Source: a bacterium (GTDB taxonomy: Bacteria > Patescibacteriota > Saccharimonadia > Saccharimonadales > UBA4665). From it: a stretch of DNA of 64,000 bases. Of this stretch, positions 41,260-50,880 are shown in pieces. How positions within the stretch are numbered: the stretch's first letter is position 1; every line of letters begins with the position of its first letter. Position numbers and translations under genes: made by a program. The stretch is from contig JAJYDV010000002.1 of the NCBI GenBank assembly GCA_021777375.1, positions 40,949-104,948 on the forward strand, written 5' to 3'. A model generated the notes under the pieces. That model saw only the letters and a list, made by a program, of their open reading frames with translations. It was not told the DNA's origin and did not search any database.

Positions 41260-42213
41260 ATGTCAAATCTTATTCATACACCAGGAGTAGTTAAAGTAGA
41301 CGAGCACAATCCATTTTCGTCAACATTTACTATAGAACCGCTGCACAGTGGTTACGGAATGACTTTAGGCAATTCCTTAAGACGAGTCTTACTGTCCAGC
41401 ATTTCCGGAGCTGTAATTACAAGCTTTAAAATTGATGGCATTTCGCACGAATTTACGACTGTCAAAGGTGTCAAAGAAGACGTCGTCGATATTATGATGA
41501 ATCTTAAAAATATACGTTTTCGAGTATATGGTGAAGAACTACAAAATCTGCGTTTGGTAAAGCAGGGTAAAGGTCCAGTTACCGCGAAAGACATTAGCCT
41601 TAATGCTGATGTAGAAGTTGTTAATCCGGATCAATTAATTGCCACAATCGATGATGAGAAAGGTAAGTTAGTAATTGATATGGTCGTCGAAATCGGCCGC
41701 GGATACCGCACCATTGAAGAAGGTACCGCCAAAAAAGGCAGTGATATGATTGCCTTAGACGCGGTCTTTACTCCTGTCTTGCGTGTTCGCTACAAAGTGG
41801 AAAACACCCGTGTTGGCCAAATTACTGATTTAGACAAATTAATTCTTACGGTAGATACCGACGGATCAATATCTCCATCTGATGCTTTTGAAGAGGCTGC
41901 CGCTATTTTAGTGAGTCAATATACGGCATTGGCTGGCAAAACTAGAATTGCCGCATCTCCTAGTTTAGTGCAGCCAGCAGATGAAGAGTTATTAAATGAA
42001 GATGATATGATTGGCGAGGAAGTAACGGCTTTGAATACTTCAATAGAAGACCTTAATCTATCAGCACGAACCACCAATGCCTTAATTAACAACGACATTC
42101 ACACCATCAAGGATTTGTTTAGTCTTAACGATGCGGAGCTTAAGGATTTGAAGGGCTTCGGAAGTAAAGCACTTGATGAAGTTAAAGATAAAATGGCGGA
42201 GTTAGAACTTTAA
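41260..42213 (+). CDS. rpoA: DNA-directed RNA polymerase subunit alpha
   Basis: EPLHSGYGMTLGNSLRRVLLSSISG; C-terminal helix-hairpin-helix domain. Confidence 0.98.
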   Translation: MSNLIHTPGVVKVDEHNPFSSTFTIEPLHSGYGMTLGNSLRRVLLSSISGAVITSFKIDGISHEFTTVKGVKEDVVDIMMNLKNIRFRVYGEELQNLRLVKQGKGPVTAKDISLNADVEVVNPDQLIATIDDEKGKLVIDMVVEIGRGYRTIEEGTAKKGSDMIALDAVFTPVLRVRYKVENTRVGQITDLDKLILTVDTDGSISPSDAFEEAAAILVSQYTALAGKTRIAASPSLVQPADEELLNEDDMIGEEVTALNTSIEDLNLSARTTNALINNDIHTIKDLFSLNDAELKDLKGFGSKALDEVKDKMAELEL

Positions 42214-42216
42214 TTT

Positions 42217-42642
42217 ATGCACCGACACGGATATAAAGGCAGAAAACTGCATCGCGAGACTGATCAACGCTTAGCTCTTATCAAGGGTTTAGCAGAAGCT
42301 ATAGTAATTAACGGACAAATAACTACAACACACGCCAAGGCAAAGGAAGTGTTGCCGTACCTCGAAAAATTGATTACCAAGGCAAAGGCTGGGGGTCTTC
42401 ATAATCGTCGACAAGTTATTTCTGGGTTGCAGACAATTCAGGCCGCTAACAAATTGTTTGATGAGCTTGCGCCCCTACTAAATACACGCAATAGCGGCTA
42501 CTTGAGCATCAAAAAATCAGCTATGCGCAAGGGAGATAACAGTCAAATGGCAATAATTCAGTTTGTTGACGATCTAAAAGCAAATGACAAGGTGCCGGTT
42601 ACCGAAACTAATGAAACAATAAAAGCAGAGGTCAAGGCATGA
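42217..42642 (+). CDS. rplQ: 50S ribosomal protein L17
   Basis: MHRHGYKGRKLHRETDQRLAL..TTHAKAKEVLPYLEKLITKAK. Confidence 0.96.
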   Translation: MHRHGYKGRKLHRETDQRLALIKGLAEAIVINGQITTTHAKAKEVLPYLEKLITKAKAGGLHNRRQVISGLQTIQAANKLFDELAPLLNTRNSGYLSIKKSAMRKGDNSQMAIIQFVDDLKANDKVPVTETNETIKAEVKA

Positions 42643-43094
42643 ACAAAACTTACTCAATTAAACCCTCAGATATTACCCGAACCTGGTATATAATTGATGC
42701 CGATTCAGAATTGACGCTAGGAAGAATTGCAGCAGAAGCTGCGAAATTATTGCTAGGTAAAGGTAAGGCGCAGTATAGCTCGCATATTGACTGCGGTGAT
42801 TACGTGATTATCACTAATGCGTCTAAGCTTAAAGTTACCGGTAAAAAACTTGACCATAAAAGCTATTACCGACACAGTGGACATCCTGGCGGCTTAACTA
42901 GCCGGACTTTACGTGAACAAATGGATCGCGATCCGTCTAGAGTGATCGAACTAGCTGTTAAGGGCATGTTGCCAGCGAATAAACTGCTTACAGACCGACT
43001 AAAAAGACTTAAGGTATATATAGATAATGAGCATCCTCATGCCCCACAGTCACCAGTTATGCTTAATTTAGTGAAAGGTAAGCAGGATAAGTAA
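42639..43094 (+). CDS. rplM: 50S ribosomal protein L13
   Basis: WYIIDADSELTLGRIAAEAAKLLLGK, YYRHSGHPGGL. Confidence 0.96.
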   Translation: MNKTYSIKPSDITRTWYIIDADSELTLGRIAAEAAKLLLGKGKAQYSSHIDCGDYVIITNASKLKVTGKKLDHKSYYRHSGHPGGLTSRTLREQMDRDPSRVIELAVKGMLPANKLLTDRLKRLKVYIDNEHPHAPQSPVMLNLVKGKQDK

Positions 43095-43096
43095 TT

Positions 43097-43513
43097 ATGT
43101 CTAACTCAGCTTCAGCTAAATCAGGATACTACAACTACTCGCTTGGAAGACGAAAAAGTGCCACTGCTAGAGTACGCTTAGTTAAAGGAAATGGTGAGAT
43201 TACAGTTAACGGCAAGCCTGCTAGCGAGTACTTCGGCAACAGCAAGTATTTATTAAGCAAACTTAATGATCCTTTTATAGCTATAGATACTATAGGCAAA
43301 CATAATGTTTCAGTTAAGGTCAAGGGTGGCGGGCATGACGGACAAATTGAAGCAATTCGTTTAGGTATTGCTAGGGCCCTAGTACAACAAAACGAGGAGT
43401 TAAAAGCTACTCTAAAGCGTGCCGATCTATTGGGTCGTGATTCAAGAGAGAAAGAACGCAAGAAGTTTGGGCTCAAGGGTGCTCGTAAGCAACGTCAGTT
43501 TACCAAGCGTTAG
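43097..43513 (+). CDS. rpsI: 30S ribosomal protein S9
   Basis: GRRKSATARVRLVKGNGEITVNGK; ends RKQRQFTKR. Confidence 0.97.
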   Translation: MSNSASAKSGYYNYSLGRRKSATARVRLVKGNGEITVNGKPASEYFGNSKYLLSKLNDPFIAIDTIGKHNVSVKVKGGGHDGQIEAIRLGIARALVQQNEELKATLKRADLLGRDSREKERKKFGLKGARKQRQFTKR

Positions 43514-43610
43514 TCTTGATTTTTGCTGCACATCTTCATAAAATCTCGCGTATACTAAATCTAGAATAAAAGTATATCTTGTATTAAGGTAGGGATATAA
43601 AGAAAACCGT

Positions 43611-44639
43611 ATGGCAAAAGAGGTAATTCTTACTGGTGTTCGTTCTAACGCCGAGTTAACACTTGGAAACCTTTTAGGAGCCATACTACCTCTAGTTCGT
43701 CTTCAGCAGCAGTATAGTGGCGAATACCAGATTAATGCCTTCATGCCTGATTTGCACAGCATTACTACGCCGACTAATTACGAGCAGCTTTTTTATCGTA
43801 CAATCGATACTTTAAGATTTTTTGAAGCAGCCGGTTTAAAATTAGACGACCCCAATACGCTAATATACCGTCAAAGTTATATTCCCGCCCATAGTGAGCT
43901 TACTTGGATCCTAGACAGTTTTATTTATTACGGCGAATTATCGCGAATGACTCAGTTTAAAGAAAAAAGCCAAGGTCAAAAAAGTGTAAGCGCTAGCCTG
44001 TTTAATTATCCGGCATTAATGGCGGCCGATATATTACTTTATGATGCATCATATGTTCCGGTCGGAGAAGATCAACGACAACATTTGGAGTTGACTAGAG
44101 AAGTTGCGATGAGAATGAATAGCCGGTTTGGTAATTTATTTGTGATACCCAAAGCTTGGGATGAACAGGTTAAATTTAATAAAACTGGAGTTCGCATTCG
44201 AAGTCTCAAGAATCCTCAGTTTAAAATGAGCAAAAGCATTTCAGATCCTAGCGGTACCATCTTGCTTTTAGATAATCCTAAAGAAGCCAGCAATAAGATC
44301 CTGGCAGCAACTACTGATTCGTTAGGAAATGTAAACTATGATTTTAAAAATCAGCCAGGCATAAGTAATTTATTACAAATTATTGCGACGATTAAGAATC
44401 AGCCAATAGAAGAAATTGCTCAATATTGGAAGGGTGAGACAAGTTACTCTAAATTAAAACAAGCCGCTGCCGAGTTAGTAGAATCGGTGCTAGTTGAGAT
44501 ACAGACAAATCTTAAGTTATTTAGTCGAGATGAAGCCATCTCAGTTTTAGCAAAGCATGAATTCAAAGTACGGGATATAGCAAACATGAAACTGGCTAGC
44601 GTGCAATCTAGTGTAGGACTGCGTTTAAAAAATAGTTGA
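43611..44639 (+). CDS. trpS: Tryptophanyl-tRNA synthetase
   Basis: LTGVRSNAELTLGNLLGAI, PVGEDQRQHLELTREVA, FKMSKSISDPSG. Confidence 0.95.
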   Translation: MAKEVILTGVRSNAELTLGNLLGAILPLVRLQQQYSGEYQINAFMPDLHSITTPTNYEQLFYRTIDTLRFFEAAGLKLDDPNTLIYRQSYIPAHSELTWILDSFIYYGELSRMTQFKEKSQGQKSVSASLFNYPALMAADILLYDASYVPVGEDQRQHLELTREVAMRMNSRFGNLFVIPKAWDEQVKFNKTGVRIRSLKNPQFKMSKSISDPSGTILLLDNPKEASNKILAATTDSLGNVNYDFKNQPGISNLLQIIATIKNQPIEEIAQYWKGETSYSKLKQAAAELVESVLVEIQTNLKLFSRDEAISVLAKHEFKVRDIANMKLASVQSSVGLRLKNS

Positions 44640-45538
44640 TGGTCCAAAATCTAAAATATATAGAAGCTCATTCTCAACGTTTGGATGTTTATTTGAGGAA
44701 CCAGTTTCCTCAAATCAGTCGTAATCAGGTTTCTAAAGTAATCAACTCTGGATTAGTCTTAGTTAATGGTATCTTAGCTAAACCGTCGACAAAGCTTAGA
44801 GCTAACGACCGAATAAGTTTTGTTAAAGAACAATTTAACCCGCCAACAATCGAAAAACTAGACCTAGATATTATTTATGAGGATGACTTTTGTTTAGTAA
44901 TTAATAAACCTAGCGGAATAATTACGCACGCCAAGGGCTTGTTAAGTTCCGAAGGCAGCGTTGCTAGTTTTGCGAAAAGTCATTTAGACCCCGATATTGA
45001 CTTTAGTAATTCCAATAATCGAGCCGGCATCGTTCACCGTTTAGACCGTGGCACTTCAGGAGTCATTATCGTAGCTAAAACTTCGGATGCGCAAAAGTAT
45101 TTAAGTCGTCAATTCGCTACCCGAAAGATTAGAAAAACTTACCTCGCACTCGTAAAAGGAAAAGTTAGTAAACCAGAAGCTCAAATTAACATGCCGATTG
45201 AGCGCAATCCTAAACAACCGTCAACATTTAGGCCTGGTCCAAATGGCCGAGAGGCGTTATCTAGGTATTTAGTAATCGCTTCCAATGATCAGTATAGTCT
45301 ACTTAAGGTGACCCCGATAACCGGCCGTACACATCAAATTCGAGTGCATTTAAAGGCTATTAACCATCCAATAGTAGGAGATACTGTATATGGCGGAGAG
45401 CCTGCGGAAAGGCTCATGCTGCACGCAGCGTCGATTGAGGTAAATTTACCTAATTTATATCCAACAACCTTTAGTGCACCGCTACCTAAAATATTTTTAA
45501 AATATATTAGGGTAAATAAAAAGCAATTAAACTTATGA
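44639..45538 (+). CDS. RluD-family 23S rRNA pseudouridine synthase (S4 domain + RluA-type catalytic domain)
   Basis: IVHRLDRGTSGVIIVAKT catalytic motif, GRTHQIRVHLKAINHPIVGD. Confidence 0.92.
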   Translation: MVQNLKYIEAHSQRLDVYLRNQFPQISRNQVSKVINSGLVLVNGILAKPSTKLRANDRISFVKEQFNPPTIEKLDLDIIYEDDFCLVINKPSGIITHAKGLLSSEGSVASFAKSHLDPDIDFSNSNNRAGIVHRLDRGTSGVIIVAKTSDAQKYLSRQFATRKIRKTYLALVKGKVSKPEAQINMPIERNPKQPSTFRPGPNGREALSRYLVIASNDQYSLLKVTPITGRTHQIRVHLKAINHPIVGDTVYGGEPAERLMLHAASIEVNLPNLYPTTFSAPLPKIFLKYIRVNKKQLNL

Positions 45539-46413
45539 GTAGCCAATTAGACCTTTTACTTAATTCATATACCTTAAGACAGCTTCAGGAATATATAAAA
45601 TATCCGAGCTCGGGTTTGTTAATTACAGGACCGACGGGAAGTGGCAAGACAAGTCTGCTTAAATGGTTAGCAGCCACGTTATTAGGTGTTGAGACAGGCC
45701 GTATCGATGCTCACCCGTATGTTTATAAACTACCGCCGGACACTAAAACTGGAAAAATATCTATTGACTCGGTTCGACTAATTGATTCATTTCTTGGGAA
45801 AGCAGTGCCAATAACTACAAAACATCCTATTTCAAGGATAATAATTATTGACGATGCGGAGGATTTAGGCCTTGATGCACAAAATGCTTTACTTAAAAAT
45901 TTAGAAGAACCTCCTCTTGATAGCGTTTTCTTAATTAGTTGCGCAAAACCTAGTATGCTTCTTGAAACTGTCAAATCACGATTGCCGACAATAAACCTAG
46001 CAAGTGTCAGCAAAAAAACTTTGTTAGATCGCCTATTGGCTATTGGTTTAGACAATTTAACCGCAACACAAGTTATTGCTCTAAGTGGAGGTATTCCTGG
46101 ACTCGCTATTGCGCTAGCTAAAAATCAGACCGATCATTCACTACTAGCTGCGGCTGATATGGCAAAGAAAATGTTAATTTCAAAACAAGATCAAAAGTTA
46201 AAACTTATTAGTATTCTTGTTAAAGACCCTAAACTGTCTAATGATGTAATTTCAATTTTGCAGCAAATGGCTAGAATTAGCCTAGAGACGTCTCAAGGAG
46301 AACAAACTAAGCGTTGGCAAAACGTGCTTATTTACTCTTATCAAGCCGAAACTAATCTTGAAACTAACTCTAATTTAAGATTAACCTTATCGCAACTGGT
46401 GCTGCACATTTAA
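45535..46413 (+). CDS. DNA polymerase III delta'-like subunit / AAA ATPase
   Basis: GPTGSGKTSLLKWLA, IIIIDDAEDLGLDAQNALLKNLEEPP, SRLPTI. Confidence 0.85.
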   Translation: MSSQLDLLLNSYTLRQLQEYIKYPSSGLLITGPTGSGKTSLLKWLAATLLGVETGRIDAHPYVYKLPPDTKTGKISIDSVRLIDSFLGKAVPITTKHPISRIIIIDDAEDLGLDAQNALLKNLEEPPLDSVFLISCAKPSMLLETVKSRLPTINLASVSKKTLLDRLLAIGLDNLTATQVIALSGGIPGLAIALAKNQTDHSLLAAADMAKKMLISKQDQKLKLISILVKDPKLSNDVISILQQMARISLETSQGEQTKRWQNVLIYSYQAETNLETNSNLRLTLSQLVLHI

Positions 46414-46444
46414 TCTTATCGGGTATATACTGTAAAGACCACAT

Positions 46445-47101
46445 ATGTACGAACTTTTTATTATCGTAGCATTCGCGGCCTTTGCTTTCTACAACTTAAG
46501 CATTCATGATGATGAATTTGTCAATACTTCACGAAAGATTGGCGAGCGGGTAGGCAAGTTATGGGATATTGCTCACCACAGCATGAAAGAGAACCGGATG
46601 TTGCGGGCCGAAAAGGCTCTGATAACGATTTTAAAGATTGATGAGCGTAATGCGGCCGCTTATAACCGTCTGGGTATACTTTATGCTAAGCAGAAAGAAT
46701 TCCGCGATGCAATTGATTGTTTTGAAATAGCTAGTAGCCTTGAAGCAACACCGTCTTCGTTACATAACTTAGGCTTGATTTATTACGAAACTGAAAATTA
46801 CGATAAGGCAGCTATTGCCTTTGAGCAAGCAATTAAACTTGAAGACTCTCTAGCTACAAGACATGTTGCCTACGCGAAAGTTCAAGAAAAACTTGGTAAT
46901 TACAAGTTAATGATCCAGGAGCTGGAATTAGCAGCTACGCTTGAACCAAATAAAGAAATATATGAACTACTGAAGCGGGCTTATGACCAACAAGGAATGG
47001 TTGAAGAATCAGATAAAGTAGTAGCCAAGCTAAACAAGATGACTAGGCAGCCAAAAAGCGCTAAACGTCTTCTTAGGCCAGCTCGTAGGTTAGTTATTTA
47101 A
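46445..47101 (+). CDS. TPR-repeat membrane-anchored protein
   Basis: N-terminal hydrophobic segment; TPR-like repeats (AAAYNRLGILYAKQKEFRDAIDCFEIA etc.). Confidence 0.8.
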   Translation: MYELFIIVAFAAFAFYNLSIHDDEFVNTSRKIGERVGKLWDIAHHSMKENRMLRAEKALITILKIDERNAAAYNRLGILYAKQKEFRDAIDCFEIASSLEATPSSLHNLGLIYYETENYDKAAIAFEQAIKLEDSLATRHVAYAKVQEKLGNYKLMIQELELAATLEPNKEIYELLKRAYDQQGMVEESDKVVAKLNKMTRQPKSAKRLLRPARRLVI

Positions 47102-47104
47102 AAT

Positions 47105-47488
47105 TTAAGCAAAAATCTCGTCGTTAAATAGGGTTTTATTAATAAGATAACAAGCTGCAGCTTGGGCTCTTTGGGTATTTTCTGAAAGTCTTTCACCATC
47201 TGGTTTATCGGCTCTAGAAAATATTACGTATAATAAGTCTTTAATTTCTGGCAGTCGTAAACTTAAGCGAGCTGCAATATCTTCCTCGCTTTTAGCAAAA
47301 ATATAGTATTGAGGTATACCGCTGGAATCACCGTTATTAGCGAGAGTTTGACTACCGTCGTCAAACTTAACAATTACGTCTCCAGATTGATTTAAAAGAT
47401 CGAAGTCAACTTCTAATTCTCCGGTTTCAGAAAATCGCTCATGATTAGGATCAATAATAACTGAAAGTACCTCACCGTTATACGCCAT
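47105..47488 (-). CDS. Hypothetical protein
   Basis: 127-aa ORF, ATG start, no competing ORF. Confidence 0.6.
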   Translation of the reverse strand: MAYNGEVLSVIIDPNHERFSETGELEVDFDLLNQSGDVIVKFDDGSQTLANNGDSSGIPQYYIFAKSEEDIAARLSLRLPEIKDLLYVIFSRADKPDGERLSENTQRAQAAACYLINKTLFNDEIFA

Positions 47489-47567
47489 TGTATGATCTAA
47501 AGCCTTTCACTTGAGTTACTATCTATTGTTTTATAATTTGTAATTTAAGCACTGGGAGTTATATAAA

Positions 47568-48299
47568 TCAACTGTTGGCTGACTGATCTTGGGAATATTT
47601 TTCTAATCCGTTTATCGCATAAATCATATTCTGCTGATATAAATTAGGTTGGCCAGGGTAAAAAGGTAATTGCAAATTAGGGTGTACCGGAGCCAGAGAG
47701 GGTGACTTTTTTACCTGTATATGCTCAATGTCCGGATATAATAGGTAGCTAACAGCTAGATCGTATTTCACCAATTTTGAATGCGGAAAATTTAAGTCGA
47801 CCCGAACTTGACGCTTTTCTGGTTCAAGCTCAAAGCGGTCGTTAACTACTATAAGAGTACCATCGAGATAACTATCGATTACCCGGACCGGCAATGTGTC
47901 GTAATTATCCCTACCGGCGACGCTTAATTGCCCTTCAAGCACTCTCTGATGTAAAAGATAACCAGTATTAGAAATATTGGGCTTCAAACTCACTGGAGGT
48001 ACTTCCTTATCCATTGTCCTGGACAATATCAGATCTGCAATCTTTTTTCCTACTGAACGCTTACGCCAATTTTCTCTTTGCCTGAGGTTAATGTCCACTG
48101 ATTTTTTAATGGCCCTCATATACTCTAGAAAGGTCGCAACTTTAGCAGGCCCGCTTAAATAGTCAATTAAATCGATAGCATCAAATTCACTATCTATCTC
48201 CCGATAGTCGGTCCTAAATCTTTCAAATAACGCATCTGCTGCTCGGTAAACAGATTCCCGAGTATTGTTAACGCGCATAATTGGAGTTATGCGTCCCAT
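47568..48299 (-). CDS. Hypothetical protein
   Basis: 243-aa ORF. Confidence 0.65.
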   Translation of the reverse strand: MGRITPIMRVNNTRESVYRAADALFERFRTDYREIDSEFDAIDLIDYLSGPAKVATFLEYMRAIKKSVDINLRQRENWRKRSVGKKIADLILSRTMDKEVPPVSLKPNISNTGYLLHQRVLEGQLSVAGRDNYDTLPVRVIDSYLDGTLIVVNDRFELEPEKRQVRVDLNFPHSKLVKYDLAVSYLLYPDIEHIQVKKSPSLAPVHPNLQLPFYPGQPNLYQQNMIYAINGLEKYSQDQSANS

Positions 48300-48377
48300 G
48301 TTTACCTATAATAAAACTTTATTAGAAGCTCGTATACATTAGAATAAAGGTTTCCAAGCACTTATAGTTATCAGTCT

Positions 48378-48462
48378 TGGTGCAGGGAGAGGGATTCGAA
48401 CCCCCGAAGGCTGAGCCAGATGATTTACAGTCACCCGTGTTTGACCGCTTCACTATCCCTGC
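48378..48462 (-). tRNA. tRNA-Tyr(GTA), CCA encoded
   Basis: Reverse complement GCAGGGATAGTGAAGCGGTC...GACTGTAAATC...GGTTCGAATCCCTCTCCCTGCACCA; class II long variable arm. Confidence 0.96.
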
Positions 48463-48469
48463 ATCTTAC

Positions 48470-48545
48470 TGGAGCCACGGTCGGGATTTGAACCCGAGAC
48501 CTCATTCTTACCATGAATGCGCTCTACCGGCTGAGCTACCGCGGC
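48470..48545 (-). tRNA. tRNA-Thr(GGT), CCA encoded
   Basis: Reverse complement GCCGCGGTAGCTCAGCCGGTAGAGCGCATTCATGGTAAGAATG...CCGTGGCTCCA; anticodon loop ATGGTAA. Confidence 0.95.
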
Positions 48546-48607
48546 ATAATTGTCCGCTTAAATATAGCAAATTATATCTGTTTTTGCTACATTTAAGTAT
48601 GTGACTG

Positions 48608-48683
48608 GCCGCCTTAGCTCAGTTGGCAGAGCGTCAGTTTTGTAAACTGAATGTCGTCGGTTCGAATCCGACAGGCGGCTCCA
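48608..48683 (+). tRNA. tRNA-Thr(TGT), CCA encoded
   Basis: GCCGCCTTAGCTCAGTTGGCAGAGCGTCAGTTTTGTAAACTGA...AGGCGGCTCCA; anticodon loop TTTGTAA. Confidence 0.96.
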
Positions 48684-48712
48684 TTTACTTATAAGAATTA
48701 ATCTGTTAGGAT
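48684..48712 (+). promoter_or_regulatory. Putative rpmG promoter TTTACT-N17-TAGGAT (TGT extended -10)
   Basis: Motif match; -10 ends 8 nt before the rpmG ATG. Confidence 0.45.
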
Positions 48713-48720
48713 ATTAACTT

Positions 48721-48921
48721 ATGGCAAAAAAAGGCGAGAAACGTAAAATAATCGGTATGGTCAGCGAGGAAAGCGGGGAGCGTATTTATTATACTACCAA
48801 AAATACACTTAATACCCCAGACAAACTCAAGCTTCGTAAATATAGCCCTAAGCTAAGACGGCACGTTGAATTTATCGAAACTAAGAAAAGCTTGGGCCGC
48901 AACGAAGCCCCAAAACGCTAA
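48721..48921 (+). CDS. rpmG: 50S ribosomal protein L33 (Cys-less form)
   Basis: [37 protein letters not shown]. Confidence 0.94.
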   Translation: MAKKGEKRKIIGMVSEESGERIYYTTKNTLNTPDKLKLRKYSPKLRRHVEFIETKKSLGRNEAPKR

Positions 48922-50858
48922 TTAGATATCTCATAAAAGTCTAAAAGAGTATTTAGTACTTCGGCGTGACTCCAGACTAATGGTGCTACACCAAGCGGAG
49001 AACCATTGTCTGGATCAAATTGCTCAGAAAGTATTCCGCTAGGTAACTGACGGTCCAAAGCCCACTTAATCAGTTTTGACGCTGATTCTTTATCATTTGT
49101 TGCAATAAAATATTGTGCTAGCCACAAAGTGCATACCACCCACGGATTGCCTAAATACTGATTCTTTTTAAGAAAGTAGTTATCATGTTCGTAACGAACC
49201 ACGCCCCCAATAGGCACAATGTTAGTAATTTTAGATTTAACTTGGTCGGCTGTTTTTACAATTCGTTTATCGTCCAAGGGCAGTCCGCTATACATAAATG
49301 GCCCGTAAAGTGACGAGATGTCTATAACATCATCAAACATAGTATTAGAATCTTTGCTGTATAAAAATCCTCTTCTAAAATAACCGTCACGATGAGTGAG
49401 CTTATCAAGGTTAGAACGAATACTATTAGCTATTCTTTGCCAAAGTTTTGCATCTTCGCTGTGATCAGTTAAACTAGCCAATTTTGTGGCGGCGTCTAAA
49501 CCGGCAATTACAGTCGAGGTTGTATAGGTAGTTGTCATAAAGCGCTCTTCCCATAAGTCGTAACTGGCATGAGGTAGGCCGGTTGCTGGATCAATGTAGT
49601 GAGCAATAAAGTGTGCTGCAGGAGAAATAAACTTGTCATATATGTCATGAATAAATAACTGGTCGTGACTATATTTATAAAATTGGTTTAACATAAATAA
49701 AACTGCAGCAGTCTCGTCTTCCTGTATGGCAAGTTCTTTAGAACGGTTGTGAACCAAAGGATGCCAAGTACTTCCAATAGCCCGATCCGGCTGGTATTTA
49801 TGCATCATATAGCCCTCAGGATGCATTGTATCTTTGGCGAAGTTAAAAAAGTTTTTAGCTTCATCAAATAAACCAAGACGGATCAGCGGCCATAACGCAT
49901 AGGCAGCATCGCGAGGCCAGCAGTAGCAGTAATAATCACGGCCGAAATTAAAAATTGATGAATCGCCGCTAGCTAATATCGAACCACGAGCGTCACAGTG
50001 CGCTTTAATAACTAATAAGCCCTTGCACATCGCACTAAGGTGTATTGGAGAGACGTTATTTTTGATTTGCTCCAGAGCTGGTGTGATCCATTCGTGCCAA
50101 TAGATACGAACGGATTGCTCACGTTCCGAAATGTCATAATACTTTAAATGAGTATGGATTAATTGTGCGTCGTATTGGCTTTCGGAGGCCACAACCCAGT
50201 AATCCACCTCATAACTAGATCCCGGCGCTAGCTTTCTTGAAAACCTAATGACACTGTCTACGCCACCGTGTTCGACTAAGTTACCAGACAATTCACCGTC
50301 TTCAGCATCTTTAAACGTCCCCTCTTTACCCTCAATTGAGAAATTTCCAACTGCAAACTGATCATAATCGCCACCATCAACAAACTTACCGGCTACTAGA
50401 AGACTACAACGTCCCTTGTAATCGAGTATATAATGATCGTCCGGAACATATAGCGCCGTGTCAGCACGACCGTTTCTGGAAATTTCAAAGACCTGGTGCA
50501 TAAATAAACGTATTTCACGCTCTTTATCCGACTCATTTATAACTTTAATTCTTCTAACCAGGGCATTGTATTGTCGGTCTACGAAATCTTCAAAATTTAA
50601 TCGGATACCAAGTCGCGTATTGTGCATAGTAATATGACTAATGAGTGCGGTCTCCTCAAAATCTAAGTGAATTTCCCAAGTCCCATCGTCTACCCAAGAA
50701 AATTGACCGTTAACCCAAACTCCAACCTTATGAGGAACGCTACGTGCATTATTTAAATTATCTAAACCAACATAAGGATAGTAAAAATCATGAACAAGTC
50801 CATTACTATCTAGACCGACAAATAACTGTCCGTTACTTAAAACAACCGGCCTAGCCAT
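48918..50858 (-). CDS. Glycoside hydrolase family 15-like (glucoamylase-type) protein
   Basis: [13 protein letters not shown]-terminal domain; [33 protein letters not shown] (alpha/alpha)6 hallmarks. Confidence 0.88.
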   Translation of the reverse strand: MARPVVLSNGQLFVGLDSNGLVHDFYYPYVGLDNLNNARSVPHKVGVWVNGQFSWVDDGTWEIHLDFEETALISHITMHNTRLGIRLNFEDFVDRQYNALVRRIKVINESDKEREIRLFMHQVFEISRNGRADTALYVPDDHYILDYKGRCSLLVAGKFVDGGDYDQFAVGNFSIEGKEGTFKDAEDGELSGNLVEHGGVDSVIRFSRKLAPGSSYEVDYWVVASESQYDAQLIHTHLKYYDISEREQSVRIYWHEWITPALEQIKNNVSPIHLSAMCKGLLVIKAHCDARGSILASGDSSIFNFGRDYYCYCWPRDAAYALWPLIRLGLFDEAKNFFNFAKDTMHPEGYMMHKYQPDRAIGSTWHPLVHNRSKELAIQEDETAAVLFMLNQFYKYSHDQLFIHDIYDKFISPAAHFIAHYIDPATGLPHASYDLWEERFMTTTYTTSTVIAGLDAATKLASLTDHSEDAKLWQRIANSIRSNLDKLTHRDGYFRRGFLYSKDSNTMFDDVIDISSLYGPFMYSGLPLDDKRIVKTADQVKSKITNIVPIGGVVRYEHDNYFLKKNQYLGNPWVVCTLWLAQYFIATNDKESASKLIKWALDRQLPSGILSEQFDPDNGSPLGVAPLVWSHAEVLNTLLDFYEISN

Positions 50859-50880
50859 TTTCCACCCCGTTGATTTAAAC

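Noticed and set aside
43135-43476. 113-aa minus-strand ORF over rpsI
   Set aside because: Antisense shadow of S9.
48377-48604. 75-aa plus-strand ORF MVQGEGFEPPKAEPDD...SHGRDLNPRPHSYHE
   Set aside because: It is the antisense translation of tRNA-Tyr and tRNA-Thr (the familiar GEGFEPP/GRDLNPRP artefact), not a gene.
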